Part shown: positions 12,221 to 27,000 of the stretch, piece by piece | How positions within the stretch are numbered: position 1 is the stretch's first letter | Layout: each line of letters begins with the position of its first letter | The notes under the pieces: model-generated | Databases searched by the model: none | The model's input: the letters and a program-made list of their open reading frames with translations, nothing else | What the model was told of the DNA's origin: nothing | Program-made: the position numbers and the translations under genes | Source of the DNA: Chlorokybus atmophyticus | Lineage: Eukaryota > Streptophyta > Chlorokybophyceae > Chlorokybales > Chlorokybaceae | Assembly (NCBI GenBank): GCA_009103225.1 | Contig: RHPI01002503.1 | Span: 750,981-814,980, forward strand | Length of the DNA stretch: 64,000 nucleotides | Reading direction: 5' to 3'

Positions 12221-14752
12221 CTAGTCGCAACTTGCACCAGTGAAACCGGAGAACACAGAGCCAAGGTCTTCAGCACCATCAGCTTCATCAGTCTGGAACG
12301 CGCGCTGCAGTAGAGGCAAGTACTGCGGCTTCTCCTTGACAAGCTTGACAAACTCTGCAACCGCATCAAGACCTCAGCAGCAATACTAATACAATGGCTG
12401 GATGTGATGTAGGACTCGCATGCATCTCTGAATCGTATTGTGTATGTGTCTGACACACTCACCGTCATAGGTTACAAGGCCATCGCCATTAGCATCGGCT
12501 TCAAGGAAGATCTTCGCAGCGGTCTGCTCAGTCACCTCTGGCGGCGGGCTCCTCGAGTCCCTCGCCATGATGGCGTGTACTATTCTGGTGAACTTCTCTT
12601 GCGTGATGCGACCACTGCCGTCCTGGTCGAACACGCTGAAGACGAGCTTCATCGTGGCGTCAGTTACCGCGGGACCCGTCACCAGACACATGCCGATGAG
12701 GAACTCACGGAAGCTCAACTCGCCATCTTTGTCGGCATCGTACAACTGGAAGATGTCTTGCAGATAGTCGGTAATTGGTAGATTGAGATAGCTCGCAAAC
12801 TCTTCAATGGTTACCTGCAGTGCGGTAGTTCAAGAGTTGCTCAAGCACACGCGCACGCACGAACGTACACACACAATCTCACGCAATCACACACCACACA
12901 CACAGCGCATGGCAAGCATGAAAGAGTGCCCAGCATGGGTAGCACCACGCACTGCACTGTTTGCAAGCCTTGCATGCACTTTGGTTGTTGATTTGGCTGT
13001 TGCTTTGGTGGTTGTACAAACACAAGAATGGTACCTTGCCATCGCGCGAACGATCCATCTTGGCGAAGTCGGCCAGCAATCGCTGCGCGTCTTCTCTGGT
13101 TAGGCCTGTTCTCCTTTGCAAGTCCGCAAAGGCGACAACTCCTGTTCCAGTGGGCAAGCCAAGCCCCTTGGCCTTGAGCTGTAGTATCGTATCCTCTACG
13201 CTGTGGTCCGTCACCGGTACGCAGAGAGCTGTCGCCATCTCCGAGCGCACATTGGCAGCAAAGAGCTGCAACATATCACACCATCATGTTGCTGTATGAA
13301 GTCAATGACAATGAAGCCTCGGGTGTTGAAGAACTCACCTCAGGTGACGCCTTCTCTTCCGGGGTGGGCGTGTGCACAGGGAGGAACTCCACGGTCACGT
13401 GGCCCACCCACTGGCACATGGCACACAGCAGCAGCCTCGCCATGCTTGCTTTCCCACACCACGAAAGGTCAAAACCCTGAACCTGGTACCTACGCAAGAA
13501 TCAAGTGGAAACATAGGCTTCTGCGCAAGGTGTAAGTATTACGCGCACATGCGCGCATGCTCGCATGTCATACGCAAAATACTATCAATGTTGTGCATGC
13601 CGTCGTCCAAGAGCCAAAGTCCAAATGCAATGAGTACATGTAAGGTGCATGCAGGCATGGGCAATACCTCAAGATGACTGGCTGTACCGGCACGCCGGGT
13701 GTGAAGGCGCCTGTCTTGAAAGTGATCAAACAGTTGGCGGAATGCGTGGTACCTTCAGGAAAGATCATCACCCTCGGCCATTCACCGTTGGACAGTGCCC
13801 TACGCTTGATCTCCATCACCGCGTTCTTTCTTGACGTGTGATCCTTGTGGTCAACAATGATGCACTGCATAGCCTTCAAACCAGTCCTGAGCATTGTCAC
13901 TCAGTAGAGGGCCATAAGATGTAACTCCCAACATCCACAAATAATCAAAGTATAAGCGCAACTTACCTGACAACCGGGTATGGATGTGGCAAAGACACGA
14001 AAGATGACCAGGTCAATGCCATGATCACCAAGAAGTCGATCGGGGTTGCGTGCGGCGCCACAACCACAATCGGCGCTTCTGCTTCAGTTGCTGGCTGACC
14101 AATGACCTTAATTTGCCAGAACCTGACAAACGCTGAGTTTAGCAATAATGATAGTAAAACTATACAGTGCCACGCATACATTCTTCTGACCCAAGGAATG
14201 CAAGTCGGTACATACACGCCGTGCCCCTGCATGCTGCTTTATTTTATTGAAGCGCACTTACCCAAGCGAGCCCAATGCAGGGCGGCAGACCAGCTGCGCC
14301 ATCTTCAACAGGCGTGTGCGCCAGCCTTTTAGCGGCGTGGGAGGGTCCGTGCGTGTGTGAAACGCCACGGCCAGCTTGGCGAAGAGACTGTACAGAAGCG
14401 AGCACAGCAGCAGGACCAGCAACCGAAAGGGGAACAGCAGTATGCCGCCCGCTAGCAGAGACAACCTCGTCAACAGACTCATGCGCTGCAGACTCTCGTT
14501 CACGAACGGATTCAACTGCAGTGTGATAACAACAATCAAGGAGAGACCAGCTAGAGAAGCTCTGCCTGATAGTATGCATATAAGGAGTACTGAACTTGAT
14601 GATTGAAGGAGTGGCAGTGAGAGAGAAGAATCACTTGCCTGTGGTGCAATTGCTGATCGGCTTTGCATGCGTCTGAGCGGCGCCACGCGATAGGCCAACT
14701 TAGCGCCATTCGGCGGAACGACGTCCACAGGCGGAAACTTACTGCTCTCCAT
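12221..14752 (-). CDS. LPCAT: EF-hand lysophospholipid acyltransferase (LPCAT1/2-like)
   Basis: It would acylate lysophospholipids at the endoplasmic reticulum (Lands cycle). Eight exons give 542 residues: 14639-14752, 14262-14515, 13967-14122, 13668-13886, 13339-13489, 13035-13265, 12463-12814 and 12221-12372. NPFVNE at residues 40-45 and a hydrophobic segment (FPFRLLVLLLCSLLYSLF) match the N-terminal membrane region of the family. The acyltransferase HX4D motif is His147-Asp152 (HATPID), and the glycerolipid-binding block is FPEGTT at 217-222. Three EF-hand loops follow: 401-412 (canonical, DADKDGELSFRE), 438-449 (DQDGSGRITQEK, Lys at position 12) and 482-493 (DANGDGLVTYDG, Gly at position 12). 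Intron 1 uses a GC donor. No KDEL-type tail is seen. Substrate preference cannot be read from sequence. Confidence 0.93.
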
Positions 14753-15092
14753 GATGAATTATCTGAAAACACATGCAGCCTTAACGCAACATCTGCAGCC
14801 AGCTGGTGGACACTGCACTACATTACACCGCAAAGTACACTACACTACAATTTACTACACTGTAGTGAATAGAATATAAATGTAACTCAGATCTACTACT
14901 CACAACCAGGCTGGCGGACTGCGTTGCCAAGTGTTTAAGCAGCCATGCAAAACTCTCTCCCCCAAGTGCAACAGTCAGACTGCAAGACCCAAGCCACGCA
15001 GTTTAGTCAGGACTTGCTGGCTTGCTTCCTTTCTTGCTAACTTTCACGTGCATGTGCTGAGTGCAGAGAAATGGGCAACTTGTCTTCACTAG

Positions 15093-15374
15093 GCTTACTG
15101 GAAAGTCCGGCCTGGAGTGGATTGGCTGGCGGAGCAGCAAGCGAAAGTGGCGTTCAAGCTTCTGCAAGCCAGGCAAGGCACGGCACACCAGACCAGGCCA
15201 GCGAATAGCGCCGCAGAAAACTCTCAACCTACGCCGCCCCCACCGGCCCCACCGCCGCTGCCGCCGCCCACGCCCACGCCATCCTCGCTAGCCAGCGCAC
15301 GAGCACTGCACACTGGCCCAGAACGGCTACAAGTGGCGGGCTGCGGCGAACTGAACTTGCTTACTGTCGTTTAG
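15093..15374 (+). CDS. Possible exon(s) of an unrecognised gene
   Basis: After a plausible acceptor at 15091-15092 the frame reads AYWKVRPGVDWLAEQQAKVA and continues as a helix, then a Pro-rich linker (PTPPPPAPPPLPPPTP), to a stop at 15372-15374. Codon use in this stretch resembles that of the real genes. A further frame at about 15375-15630 (RLSTRLLESVLKDD, then an Asp-rich run) may be the next exon if the stop is spliced out. I could find neither start nor family. Confidence 0.3.
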   Translation, partial: AYWKVRPGVDWLAEQQAKVAFKLLQARQGTAHQTRPANSAAENSQPTPPPPAPPPLPPPTPTPSSLASARALHTGPERLQVAGCGELNLLTVV

Positions 15375-16540
15375 CTTGGGGTCTGGGTCCATGATGGCCT
15401 GTGTGGCAGGCTTTCCACCAGGCTGCTGGAAAGCGTGCTTAAAGATGACGGTAAAGGTGCGCTGCGCATCACTGCTGCTGTTGTTATTGTTGTTGATGAA
15501 GATGATAATGATGATGACGCAAAGGGGCTGTGCATGCTTGGCTCACACTGTAAACTGCCGCGTTCTGTTTGTGTCCAACAACGCCAGCCGCCTTGTTCAA
15601 ATGCCTCAGTTGAAAATGAGCAGCATTAAGCCAGTATGTACGCACTAGGTGGCCATGGACATAGCAATCATGGCAGACACATGGACATACCAGCCGCATC
15701 GCTCGATTGGTTACTGGCCGAGTGAGTGGGCCGACGAGCTGAACAATTGCACAGCATTGGCATGCGTACATGTTGTCATGCATAGCCCCGCAATGCGTGC
15801 CTTGTGACTCACAGAAAACAGGTGTCAACAAGTTACGACTTATATGGCTGTGATGTTGATAAAAGCTGTAGTGTAGAGCAAGAGAACCCCTGTCGGTGCA
15901 CCTGCTGAAGTTTCGGGGCCAGTGCTGTGAGGTGCACGAGGCAGCCCGTGACAATCGCAACAAGGTACGCTTGCGCTAAGAGCACACCATGTGTGACGGT
16001 TGTGTTGCGAAGCCTTCATCCAATGTGCTTGGCACTTGCACGCATGCACTTGCACACTGTTTCTATGTGATAGGTCATCTCAATGAGTCTGATTCTTGGG
16101 CAGCGAGCAATGATGTCTAGCCCATGCTCTTCGCAGGTAGCGCGCATGGAATGCGTGCAGTGTGGTGCATGAATGCACGGCACAATGCCTGCGTCATAGA
16201 AGGAGTTGTTTGTGATAGTGTAGATGCATGCGCCATAAGACTCACAAGGTGGGTATATGAGTAAGTCTGACGCGAAGTAATGGGCGCATGACGAGCAGCT
16301 CATGGACATCAAGTTAGACTGTTCGGAAACATGTTGGATAGCATCTGTTGCACTCAGTACAGAGTGCATTGTCCTCCGGTGTGCAACAGATCACGATATC
16401 AGCTGTTAGGCTATATGTGAGAGTTTTACTTCCACCGAAATTTATAATACAATGAGGAGTAAACAAGCCAAATGACGATGCAACACGTGTGAGAGCAACT
16501 TTCTATTGAGGTTATGTATTGAGGTTCTTTAACTCCAAGA
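15375..16540. other. Unassigned region
   Basis: Nothing is firmly supported. A Cys-rich open frame on the - strand (16016-16369, about 117 codons) has no recognised motif and is probably chance. This stretch separates the candidate exons near 15.1-15.6 kb from the AT-rich island. Confidence 0.4.

Positions 16541-16542
<2 letters not shown>

Positions 16543-16586
<44 letters not shown>
16543..16586. repeat. (CT)n microsatellite
   Basis: About 22 uninterrupted CT dinucleotides, at the left edge of the second AT-rich island. Confidence 0.97.
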
Positions 16587-16589
<3 letters not shown>

Positions 16590-17560
16590 CGCATGTCCTG
16601 CGTCAACAAGCTATGTAGGTTGGCCACTGCGCATGAAGTTTGAAAGTTGCCGTGGTGCGATTCCGGGGTGACACAACTTTATACACCCAAATGATTTGTT
16701 AAGAAAAGGAGAAGGCCTTCTCCGGTGAGTTGTTATGCTTCTGCTTGGCACGGGCTCTGCATGTTCGACGTGCGGGAATTCATATCCAGAAGCATGCGGG
16801 GTTGTGCGAGAATAGAAAACGCACACATTCGTGTGCTGCTAAAGCCAATGAACATCAGGTGGCTCGCCCCCAAACCCAAACCTAAAGTAAACCGCAGCGG
16901 CAATTGGATTGCTTGTTGTGATGCGAATGTTTGTTCTGACAGCCCGATGAAGATTGTCTGCACATCACCTTTCAGATCTTTAAGTTACAACATTAAGAGC
17001 AATTACAAGCTGATAAGAGTTCATCAACACAAGGTCGCGGGCATTGATGTTTATACGCTGAGCGTAAGGTTCTTCTCCAAGATTTATAATTCTAACACAT
17101 GTTGGTTATTATCAAATATCAGGAGAACTCAAAACGATTTGATATAGTCTTTTACAAACGCATTTTTGTCAATTGCACACTTCCCTCTGTTGGTGAAGCA
17201 ATGACGGAGTATAATTATGTTGGGCAATCCATTTATGGCATAAATGCAACATACATCACATTAGCTGTTCTTTTGTGCCGCGTATGCTCCCTTGTTTCCC
17301 TATCCATTAATACAGTAGCATACATCATGTGTGCCACGATATAATGGTCTTGGCAATTTATGTGTTCATTTGTCTCGAGACTAGCAGCACTCATAGCAGA
17401 GCAGGAAAGTGGCAAGTATGCTGATCATGCATTCTGAGTAGTTGTTCTTGTGCCTCTACCCATAGAGACATACGGTTCGGGAGGGAGTTAACGACGTGGG
17501 TGATTATTTATTGTGAATGCGTGATGTTGTGTCTATAATCGTGCATTTCTCAAAATTTCG
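16590..17560. other. Second AT-richer island
   Basis: Composition shifts towards AT, as at 2230-3010. The longest frame is at 16725-17147 (+, 140 codons) and is not recognisable. A 16-bp palindrome GGAGAAGGCCTTCTCC lies near 16709-16724. No terminal repeats were found linking this to the first island. Confidence 0.4.
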
Positions 17561-18371
17561 TCTTTCGTCTGCAGACAATGGTAGTGGTACAAGTAATGGC
17601 ATATTGGGTGCACCCATTGTGTCCCATATAGTTCACGTATATTCCGGTGGTGAGATTGCGTGTATACATGTGTATACATGTGTCATAATGCGTTGCGACA
17701 TGTGTATTGTGCTGTGTGTTGTCCATGTTGATTGCTCCGGTAATGACTGCCGCAGCCCACTTTCTGCATTACCCACCATTGCATCACATATATAAGCACG
17801 TAAGATAGTGTGGCTGTGTTGGATTGTGTATGATGTAAGGGCTTTCCAGTAGTATACATGCAAATAACTTGCATGTGTGTGGTTAGGTATGGTCAAGCAC
17901 TGACATCGAGTATTTGCATTCCCGATATTAGAGGATGTCATCACTTTGAGGTGGCCCCGAGTGTAGTATTGCTTGTCCATGCCCGTGTTGCCTACCCTAC
18001 CTGCTGTGCATGTTTCATGGTGGGCCTAACCTCTGTCGTCCTCCTCTCTCTTCCCCTCTCCCTGTGCGCTTCTGCACGTACACCTCTTGCCTTCCCCTCC
18101 CGCTGCTCTGGGCCCGCCAACCCTTGCATTTGCGCTTAGCGCCAGCCCTCCTAGTTGTAGTTGCAGTTGTTGTATAATTGGTTGCTGTTGCTTGCATGAA
18201 TGTAATGGCTTGTATGCGGTGTGTTTGCTGCTGATTGGGGGCCCCTTTATTTTCGTATGTTCTACCTCTGGAGCACAAATTGGCTGCATGGTTGACTATG
18301 ACTTATACCCCATGCATGTGCGCATTGCACTTCGCATTCATGCGCACTGCATGATGCTGCATGACATTGAT
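17561..18371. other. Unassigned region upstream of the kinase gene
   Basis: Low-complexity TG/CATG-rich DNA, including a short tandem GTGTATACATGTGTATACATG near 17660. No supportable gene. Confidence 0.4.
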
Positions 18372-18432
18372 GCAGTGTGCAGCACAGTGTGTGTGATGCA
18401 GTCTGCATCACACACACTGTGCTGCACACTGC
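18372..18432. repeat. Perfect 61-bp hairpin (30-bp arms, 1-nt centre)
   Basis: Every base of 18372-18401 pairs with 18403-18432, and the single unpaired base is T18402. I checked the arms pair by pair. It ends about 100 bp upstream of the choline/ethanolamine kinase ATG, so it lies in its promoter or 5' UTR. Confidence 0.95.
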
Positions 18433-18470
18433 CAAGTCAGTTGCAAGAGCGCCAAATCAGATGCAAGAGC
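18431..18470. repeat. Two tandem 20-bp copies
   Basis: GCCAAGTCAGTTGCAAGAGC is followed at once by GCCAAATCAGATGCAAGAGC, 18 of 20 identical. The pair abuts the right arm of the hairpin and lies about 60 bp from the kinase start. Confidence 0.9.
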
Positions 18471-18532
18471 TTGACTTGACTTCAAGAGAGAGTTACCACC
18501 TTCGCAGTGTTCCCAGTGCTGTTGCCAGGAGC

Positions 18533-20873
18533 ATGGCGGCGGCAGGCCATGGCGGCGGCAAGGGCGGGGCGGCGAGGCGGCGGTGGCACTTCGCCGCGAC
18601 CGGCGTGCGGCTGACCCCTGGCAGCGCGCACTTCGCCGCCGCCGCGGAAGCCCTGCTCAGGGACGTCGCCAGTCACAACCATGCTCGGGAAAAGCAGGGG
18701 GTGAGTTTTGCTGCGTTGCTGGCTGCGTTGCAGAGATTTCCAAGGCAAAAGTGGTAGATACGCTCAAGTAGCCAGCCACTGTCAGCAAAGGTTGGTTTTG
18801 CCAAGGACAGGTGGTTGTTTAAATATTTGTGTCTGGTGGCTGCGCTGTACACACTGCCTGAGCCAATCCTCGAGCCAAGCATGTGCAAGCGTTGTTTGAC
18901 ATCCGGTTTTGTAGTGTTTGACATCCGGGTTTGTAGTATCAGCATTCGGCCAGTGTGTGCTTGGGTGTTTGTTGCTGGAGTGATCATCAGCCGTGGTGTA
19001 ATGACGTCGCATCAATTGTCTGCAATGTGTTGTAGTAGTACATATGTGCATAATCACCTGTGGGCTGACATCGCGCAGGGCCACCAGCAAGCACACCTTA
19101 AAGATGAACACGACAGAGACAGCAGACAGGACCATGCAATGATTGGCAGTTGGGAGCTGAAACCAATTGGCGGCGCAATGACCAACAGCGTGTACGCGTG
19201 TGAGAGCATTCGCTCGCCTGATGCCACTGACGTTGGTGTTGCCAGCGTTGGGAGTGAGTGCACTCCTCCAAGCCGCCTGCTGCTGCGTGTATACGGAGAA
19301 GGCACCGACACGCTCATCGATCGCGAGCGTGAGAGACGCATCTTCCATGTGAGCTCCACCCGATGTCAATCAGATTGTGCATTGCGGTTGCAGCAAAGAT
19401 GTTGATAATATACTGCTAAGACGTGTGCATAACAGGCGCTGTCAGAACAAGGCATTGGTCCCCGGTTGCTGGCGGAGTTTGACAACGGGCGCGTGGAAGA
19501 ATGGCTTCACGGGCGAGTAGTACAAATGTGCATGACAGAGTGTTTTTCATGACTGCACATATTAACTCGTTGCATTTGGTTCATTGATATGATGAATTAT
19601 TGTGCCTAACTGAGGACTGGTGCTTTGGACAGGTTTTGACGCCTGCGGAGTTCAGGGATCAGAAGATGCAGGCCAGTGTCTTATCTCAGCTGCGAAAGTT
19701 CCACGCCTTGGTTATTGAAGGCGATAGTCCAGAGCCTGTGCTCTGGAGCGTGATGAGAAGTTGGCACAGCCAGGCGCTGGAGCTGGTAACCAATGATTCT
19801 GTCTCAGGCAAGTACAGGTTTCAGTCTCTCTTTGTGAGATCATTGTTGATCCTCTTATTAAAATTGTAGTAAAGTTGTATTTGCTCCATGTGTGACAGAG
19901 CCTCTTATTCGGATGGCTGGAGAGGAAATGGAGGACTTGGAAGCTCATTTGCGGTCAGGTTCCAATGAGGCGTGCGTTTTTTGTCATAACGACCTACAGT
20001 GCGGCAACGTGCTTGCCCTCAACAACGGGCAGCTGACACTGATAGTAAGACACACTAGTGATCCGTTGGTTGAAGCAATGCATTGCCCAACTTGTTGAAC
20101 TTTGGGTACAGGACTATGAGTATGCCGGTTACAACCCAGCAGCATATGACTTGGGCAACTTGTTCTGTGAGCTGGCGGCCGACTACTCCATTGGCATGGA
20201 GCTGGTAAGCAATATACTGCCTACTGTACAGTTTCCGCAGAGTGCAGCATTTGGAAAACATAGCTGACCTCAACACGGTTCCTGGTTGTGTACTGGCATC
20301 TGCAGGACTATGACCTCTATCCAGGTGCGTTGGCCATGACTCTCTGTTGGCACGATGCATTGTAAGCCAGGACCTTGCATTATTTGTGCGTGCATCAAGC
20401 CTTCTAAAACCCAGCAGACCACAGTAAGCGCGAACGCATTGTAGCGGCCTACTTGGACAAAGACGGTGAGCAACATGTGGGCTTGATAAGGCACATGTGC
20501 AGCTGCCAGAAGTGCCATACTTGCTTAGGAGATAAGCACTGACATCTGCTAGCCAATGCAGGCGAGGTCGATGGTGCTGTGAACCAGTTGGCCGCAGCTT
20601 CACATGCGTATGCTCTAGCTAGCCACCTGCTTTGGTCCATCTGGGCCGTCATTCAGGTGGTTGCGGTGCCGTGCATAGCACTCACAATTCATGTGGTTTG
20701 TGTGGGTGTCTCAAGTTGTACTCAACAGGCCTTGTTACTTGCTGCAGAGCAAGTTATCTGCAACTGGCTTGGATTACCTACAGTATGCTCAAACTCGATT
20801 TCGAGAGTACCAGGCCCGAAAGGTGGATGCGCTTTTGGCATTCAAGAAAGGTAGTCATTCTTTGCTGGCATAA
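18533..20873 (+). CDS. Choline/ethanolamine kinase
   Basis: The enzyme phosphorylates choline or ethanolamine with ATP, the first step of the Kennedy pathway to phosphatidylcholine and phosphatidylethanolamine. Ten exons give 406 residues: 18533-18700, 19079-19348, 19436-19516, 19633-19807, 19899-20044, 20112-20204, 20306-20324 (19 bp), 20418-20465, 20562-20656 and 20748-20873. Landmarks are LKPIGGAMTNSVY (nucleotide-binding start), LLLRVYGEG, then the catalytic HNDLQCGNVL with His261 and Asp263, and the metal-binding DYEYAGYNPAAYDLGN from Asp281. The tail WSIWAVIQ with YAQTRFREY fits the family C-terminus. Intron 4 uses a GC donor. The last exon could splice at 20851-20852 rather than read through to SHSLLA and stop. 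Choline versus ethanolamine specificity is not decidable here. Confidence 0.94.
18893..18936. repeat. 22-bp tandem duplication in kinase intron 1
   Basis: Two near-identical units beginning TGTTTGACATCCGG lie back to back in the first intron of the kinase gene. Confidence 0.85.
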
Positions 20874-21036
20874 GCAGATAACATACGTGGGAGTGGACGA
20901 CACGCCAGCCTGACACCTGTGCACAGTTAGGATGGCAGCATGTTCCGTGAGCTGGTTATAGTAAAAAGGTAGCAGCTTCTCACAGATACTGATGCCTCTG
21001 GTGCAATGATAGAGCCATGTGAAGGTAAAGGTGCAT

Positions 21037-23472
<2,436 letters not shown>

Positions 23473-24077
23473 GGAGGTGCTGGTGGCCTGGCATGCTGCT
23501 ACTGTGTCATGAAGCTGGCGTTGCGTTTCTTGGCTGAAACGAGGTGAGCCGCTTGGTGTCCAGCTGCCTTCTCGGGTGTTGTGGTTGAGTGTGACGCAGT
23601 GAGTGCCAGTGCCATCAGTTGCTGTCGCAGAAGTTGTCAGCCCTTGTGATTGCACGCACCTGTTCTAAGCATAGCCGTCCTTCCAAATATAAGTGAGAAC
23701 GACTGCCATGGGTGCTGAACGCACATTAGCTTCGTCCAGCTGTGTACTGTTATCGTAACCAGCAGAAAACCGGTCCGTAGCTCAGCCGGTTGACTTGATA
23801 AAGGCTGGCTTTAAAGTAGGCTGAGAGGTTTACGGCCCAGTTGTTGCTGGCCAATTCATTGACAGCGCTGGCTTCCACAGTTGAGCTTGCTGCCACAGCT
23901 TTGCTCTTGCAGCGTGTGGACAACGTGTACTGCAAGTCTTGACGGCTCCTCTGTTAGGGTAAATTCTGGCAACAAACTGAAGCAGCCTGCTCACTCAGGG
24001 CAGTGCTTTTTTCATAAGTTTGGACCTTAAATGCTTGACTAACTCTGCAGCTGGGAAGAAACCGGCAGCTGCAACCA
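23473..24077. promoter_or_regulatory. Divergent intergenic region PRMT6/ZYP1
   Basis: About 600 bp lie between two outward-facing starts, so it should hold both promoters. A GTG-initiated - strand frame (to 23655) extends the PRMT6 first exon upstream but has no family support. No promoter motif could be identified by eye. Confidence 0.4.
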
Positions 24078-27000
24078 ATGGCCAACCGCTTAAAGGCATG
24101 GTCCATGCCCAATGCTTTGCGCAACCGGACGGCATTTCCGACTGTCAAGACAGAGCCTGGCGCACATCGTGAACGCACTCATGTGGCAGCCGAGGCAGTG
24201 CACGACAACCTTCCAAACCAACAACATGATGGAAGAGAGCCGGAAGAGCCGCTTCCCAGGCAGCCGCCTCCTGCTCACCATGAGGCAGCACGACCCAGTC
24301 GACCTAGGCAAGAGCAAAGGCAGGTTGAGGACTTCCCAAAACTCATTGGAATTGCAGGTGTGTGATGGCAACCGCTTGCTGAGGCTCTAAGAGTATAGGT
24401 TTAGTAGCTGACACGTTCATCTTGGCTTCCAGAGAAGCTCATGCAAGAACAAAGCCACGCTCGCATAGAGATTCATATGTTGGTAAGATACAGATTGGAC
24501 TTATGCACTACTTGCTGCATGCGCATGACCATCACCGCCAGCAATTACTACGTTGCTTCGCAGAGAAGAAAGCTGCAGACTGAGCAGGAAGTCAGGCAGG
24601 CCCTCGAGCTTCAGCTTGACGACGTTCATCAGCAGCACAACCTGGTCAAAGCAAAGCTTGCGGCTGATGCCAAACGCTGGGCGTCCTTGGAAACGCAGCT
24701 GGCATCGACTGGTGCGGTGCTGGATTCGACGTCAACGACCGTCATTGCACTGCAGCAGCAACTTGAGAAAGGTAGTCTCGCAAGCGATGCGAAAGGCCCT
24801 GCACTTGGCAAAACTCGCATGGTCAAAGAGTTTTATGTAACTCTTATGGCAATCTCGCATCAGGCGTACTTGATCAAGCATGGTCAATAACGAGCGGTTG
24901 TGCCAACAGGAGAGGAACACAAATCCGTTCTTGAAGACACACTTGAAGAACGATTGAATGAGTTTGAGGTGCTCACACATCCAACCCGTGGTTGGTCCCA
25001 AGACCACAAGATCATGACCTGATGTGCCTATGCTGCCTTCAGGCACTTAAATTGCGAATGCAAGAACTTGCGGCCTCCAAGGATGGGGCGGATGAGAGGG
25101 TTGCTGCATGTAAGTGAGAACTTCATTCTTGCAATCTGCACCAGCATTCGCGACGCAGCACACAACCTTGTGCCCAACTCGATATCCGATATAACAGCTC
25201 ATAATGCTGCATGTTGCCGAGTTCAGTGACCAGTGAGTGCGAGACGAGACCACCTTGAAAGCTGTACTGTGATGACCGCTGAGTGATGACATGTGCTGCA
25301 CAGTGCACTTGGAGAATGACAGGCTGACAAATGAGATAGTGGAGCTGCAGCAGCTGATTACGCACTTCAAAGACAGTCTTGAAAAGAGCAACGCCGCAGC
25401 AGGTCGGTTGCCCTGCATGTTTAACACGGCGTATAACATTACATGGCGCTTAACATTACATTTGATATGTGTTGAGCGCTTTCGTCCCACAACTCACAAC
25501 TTTCTTTGGCAGATCGTGCGCTATCCAAGCATTGTGATGCTGAGCAGCTTGTGGCATCAAGAACACGCGATTGTGATGCAGCAAAGGCACAACTTGCTGC
25601 CTGTGAAAAGGAGCTACTGGACTCCAACGAGCGGCTGCGCGCTCTTGAACGTGAAAAGGCCGATTTGGTATGGACGTGTATTCAGTACGTCGTTGTGCCC
25701 TATGTCTTCGGCTAGCTTATTTTGCATCATCGTTGGCCAGGCCGGCAAGCTCCTAGCATTGGAAAGCGTACATCGCGTACTGCAAACAAGTATGGGTGCA
25801 GCATCTTCCGAACTCATCAGCTTGCAAAAGAAGAACTCACAGCTCAGGTCAAAAGTTAGCGAGCTTCAAGACGCCAATGACATAGCAAACAGTGCCAATG
25901 CGGCACTACGTGATGAAGTGTCCGCCATGACCGAGAAGTACGAAGCTGAGCGTGGGAAATTGGAGAAGAGCGAGCAGCAAGCTGAACACTTGGAAGACAA
26001 TATCCATACGCTGAAGACCGACAAGGCAACACTGCAGAAGCAAATTGAAGGTATATTTGTGATTTGTTGATGCCCAGAATGCACGCGGTAAGCATCTGTG
26101 TCACGGCACGTGGTGCAGACACCAGAGCGCTTTTCGAGCACGCGCAAACAACGGCGTCTGAAGCAGCAGCGGCAGCCTCCTTGCAGTTGAAGGCGAAGCA
26201 AGCTGAAGTGAACAAGTTGGCGGTGAAGGTTGCTGAGGTATGCCGGAGCCAGCTCCGTGTGGCTTTGCTGTTCTGCACAAAAGGCTTGCCCATACTTCTC
26301 TGGACAGGCGGAGTTAGAGAAGGAGGCGCTGGAGGAGCATTGCAGGTCAGCTTCGGTTAGCCTCTTGGAGACTCAGGTACGAATGGGTTTACCCCGGGCA
26401 AGCATGGTGCGCAAGGTTGCTCGTATTGCAGCGCCAACGTGCTGCTGTTTGCAGGAGAAGGTGTCAGCTGACCTGGAGGTGACAAGGCGCAAGCACGCTG
26501 GCGAAGTTGAGTCTCTTGCCGCCGAACTCAAGAAAGCCAAGGCATCACTCCACGAAGCAGGCAATCAACAGCACCGTCTGGAGGCGTCGTCGGCCCAGCT
26601 GACTGCTCAGTTACAAGAGCTTCTGAAAGCAAAGTCCATTGCAGACGAGCACGTCAAGGAACTGAGCGAGCGGCTGGAGCAAGTGCAACAACAGCACATT
26701 GAGGTTTTTGTCGCCATCCTTAGTGATTGAGCTTGCAGATACAACATGTTAGCCATCAGTGTTGCGCAGGCTACAGCTGCACGTGGGGAAGCCCTCGCTG
26801 AGCTGCAGCGTGCCCAGCAGCAGAAGGACGAAAAGGAGACAAGTTTGGTCGCAGAGTACCAGAAAAAGATCATAGCAATTGCAAAGCAGAACGAAAAGGT
26901 TTTCAGCTCAGTTTTTGTTTCATGCGTGATGTGCGGTGTTATTGCATCGTTACCAACAACACTGCTCCATGATACTCCAGGAGCTGACACAACTTCGTAA

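Noticed and set aside
16016-16369. Cys-rich 117-codon frame on the - strand
   Set aside because: No recognisable spacing of cysteines, no start context, no neighbouring exons in phase.
23765-23840. tRNA-like start GTCCGTAGCTCAGCCGGTT
   Set aside because: It resembles an acceptor and D-arm, but the D-stem does not close and there is no TTCGA-type T-arm or 3' acceptor match downstream.
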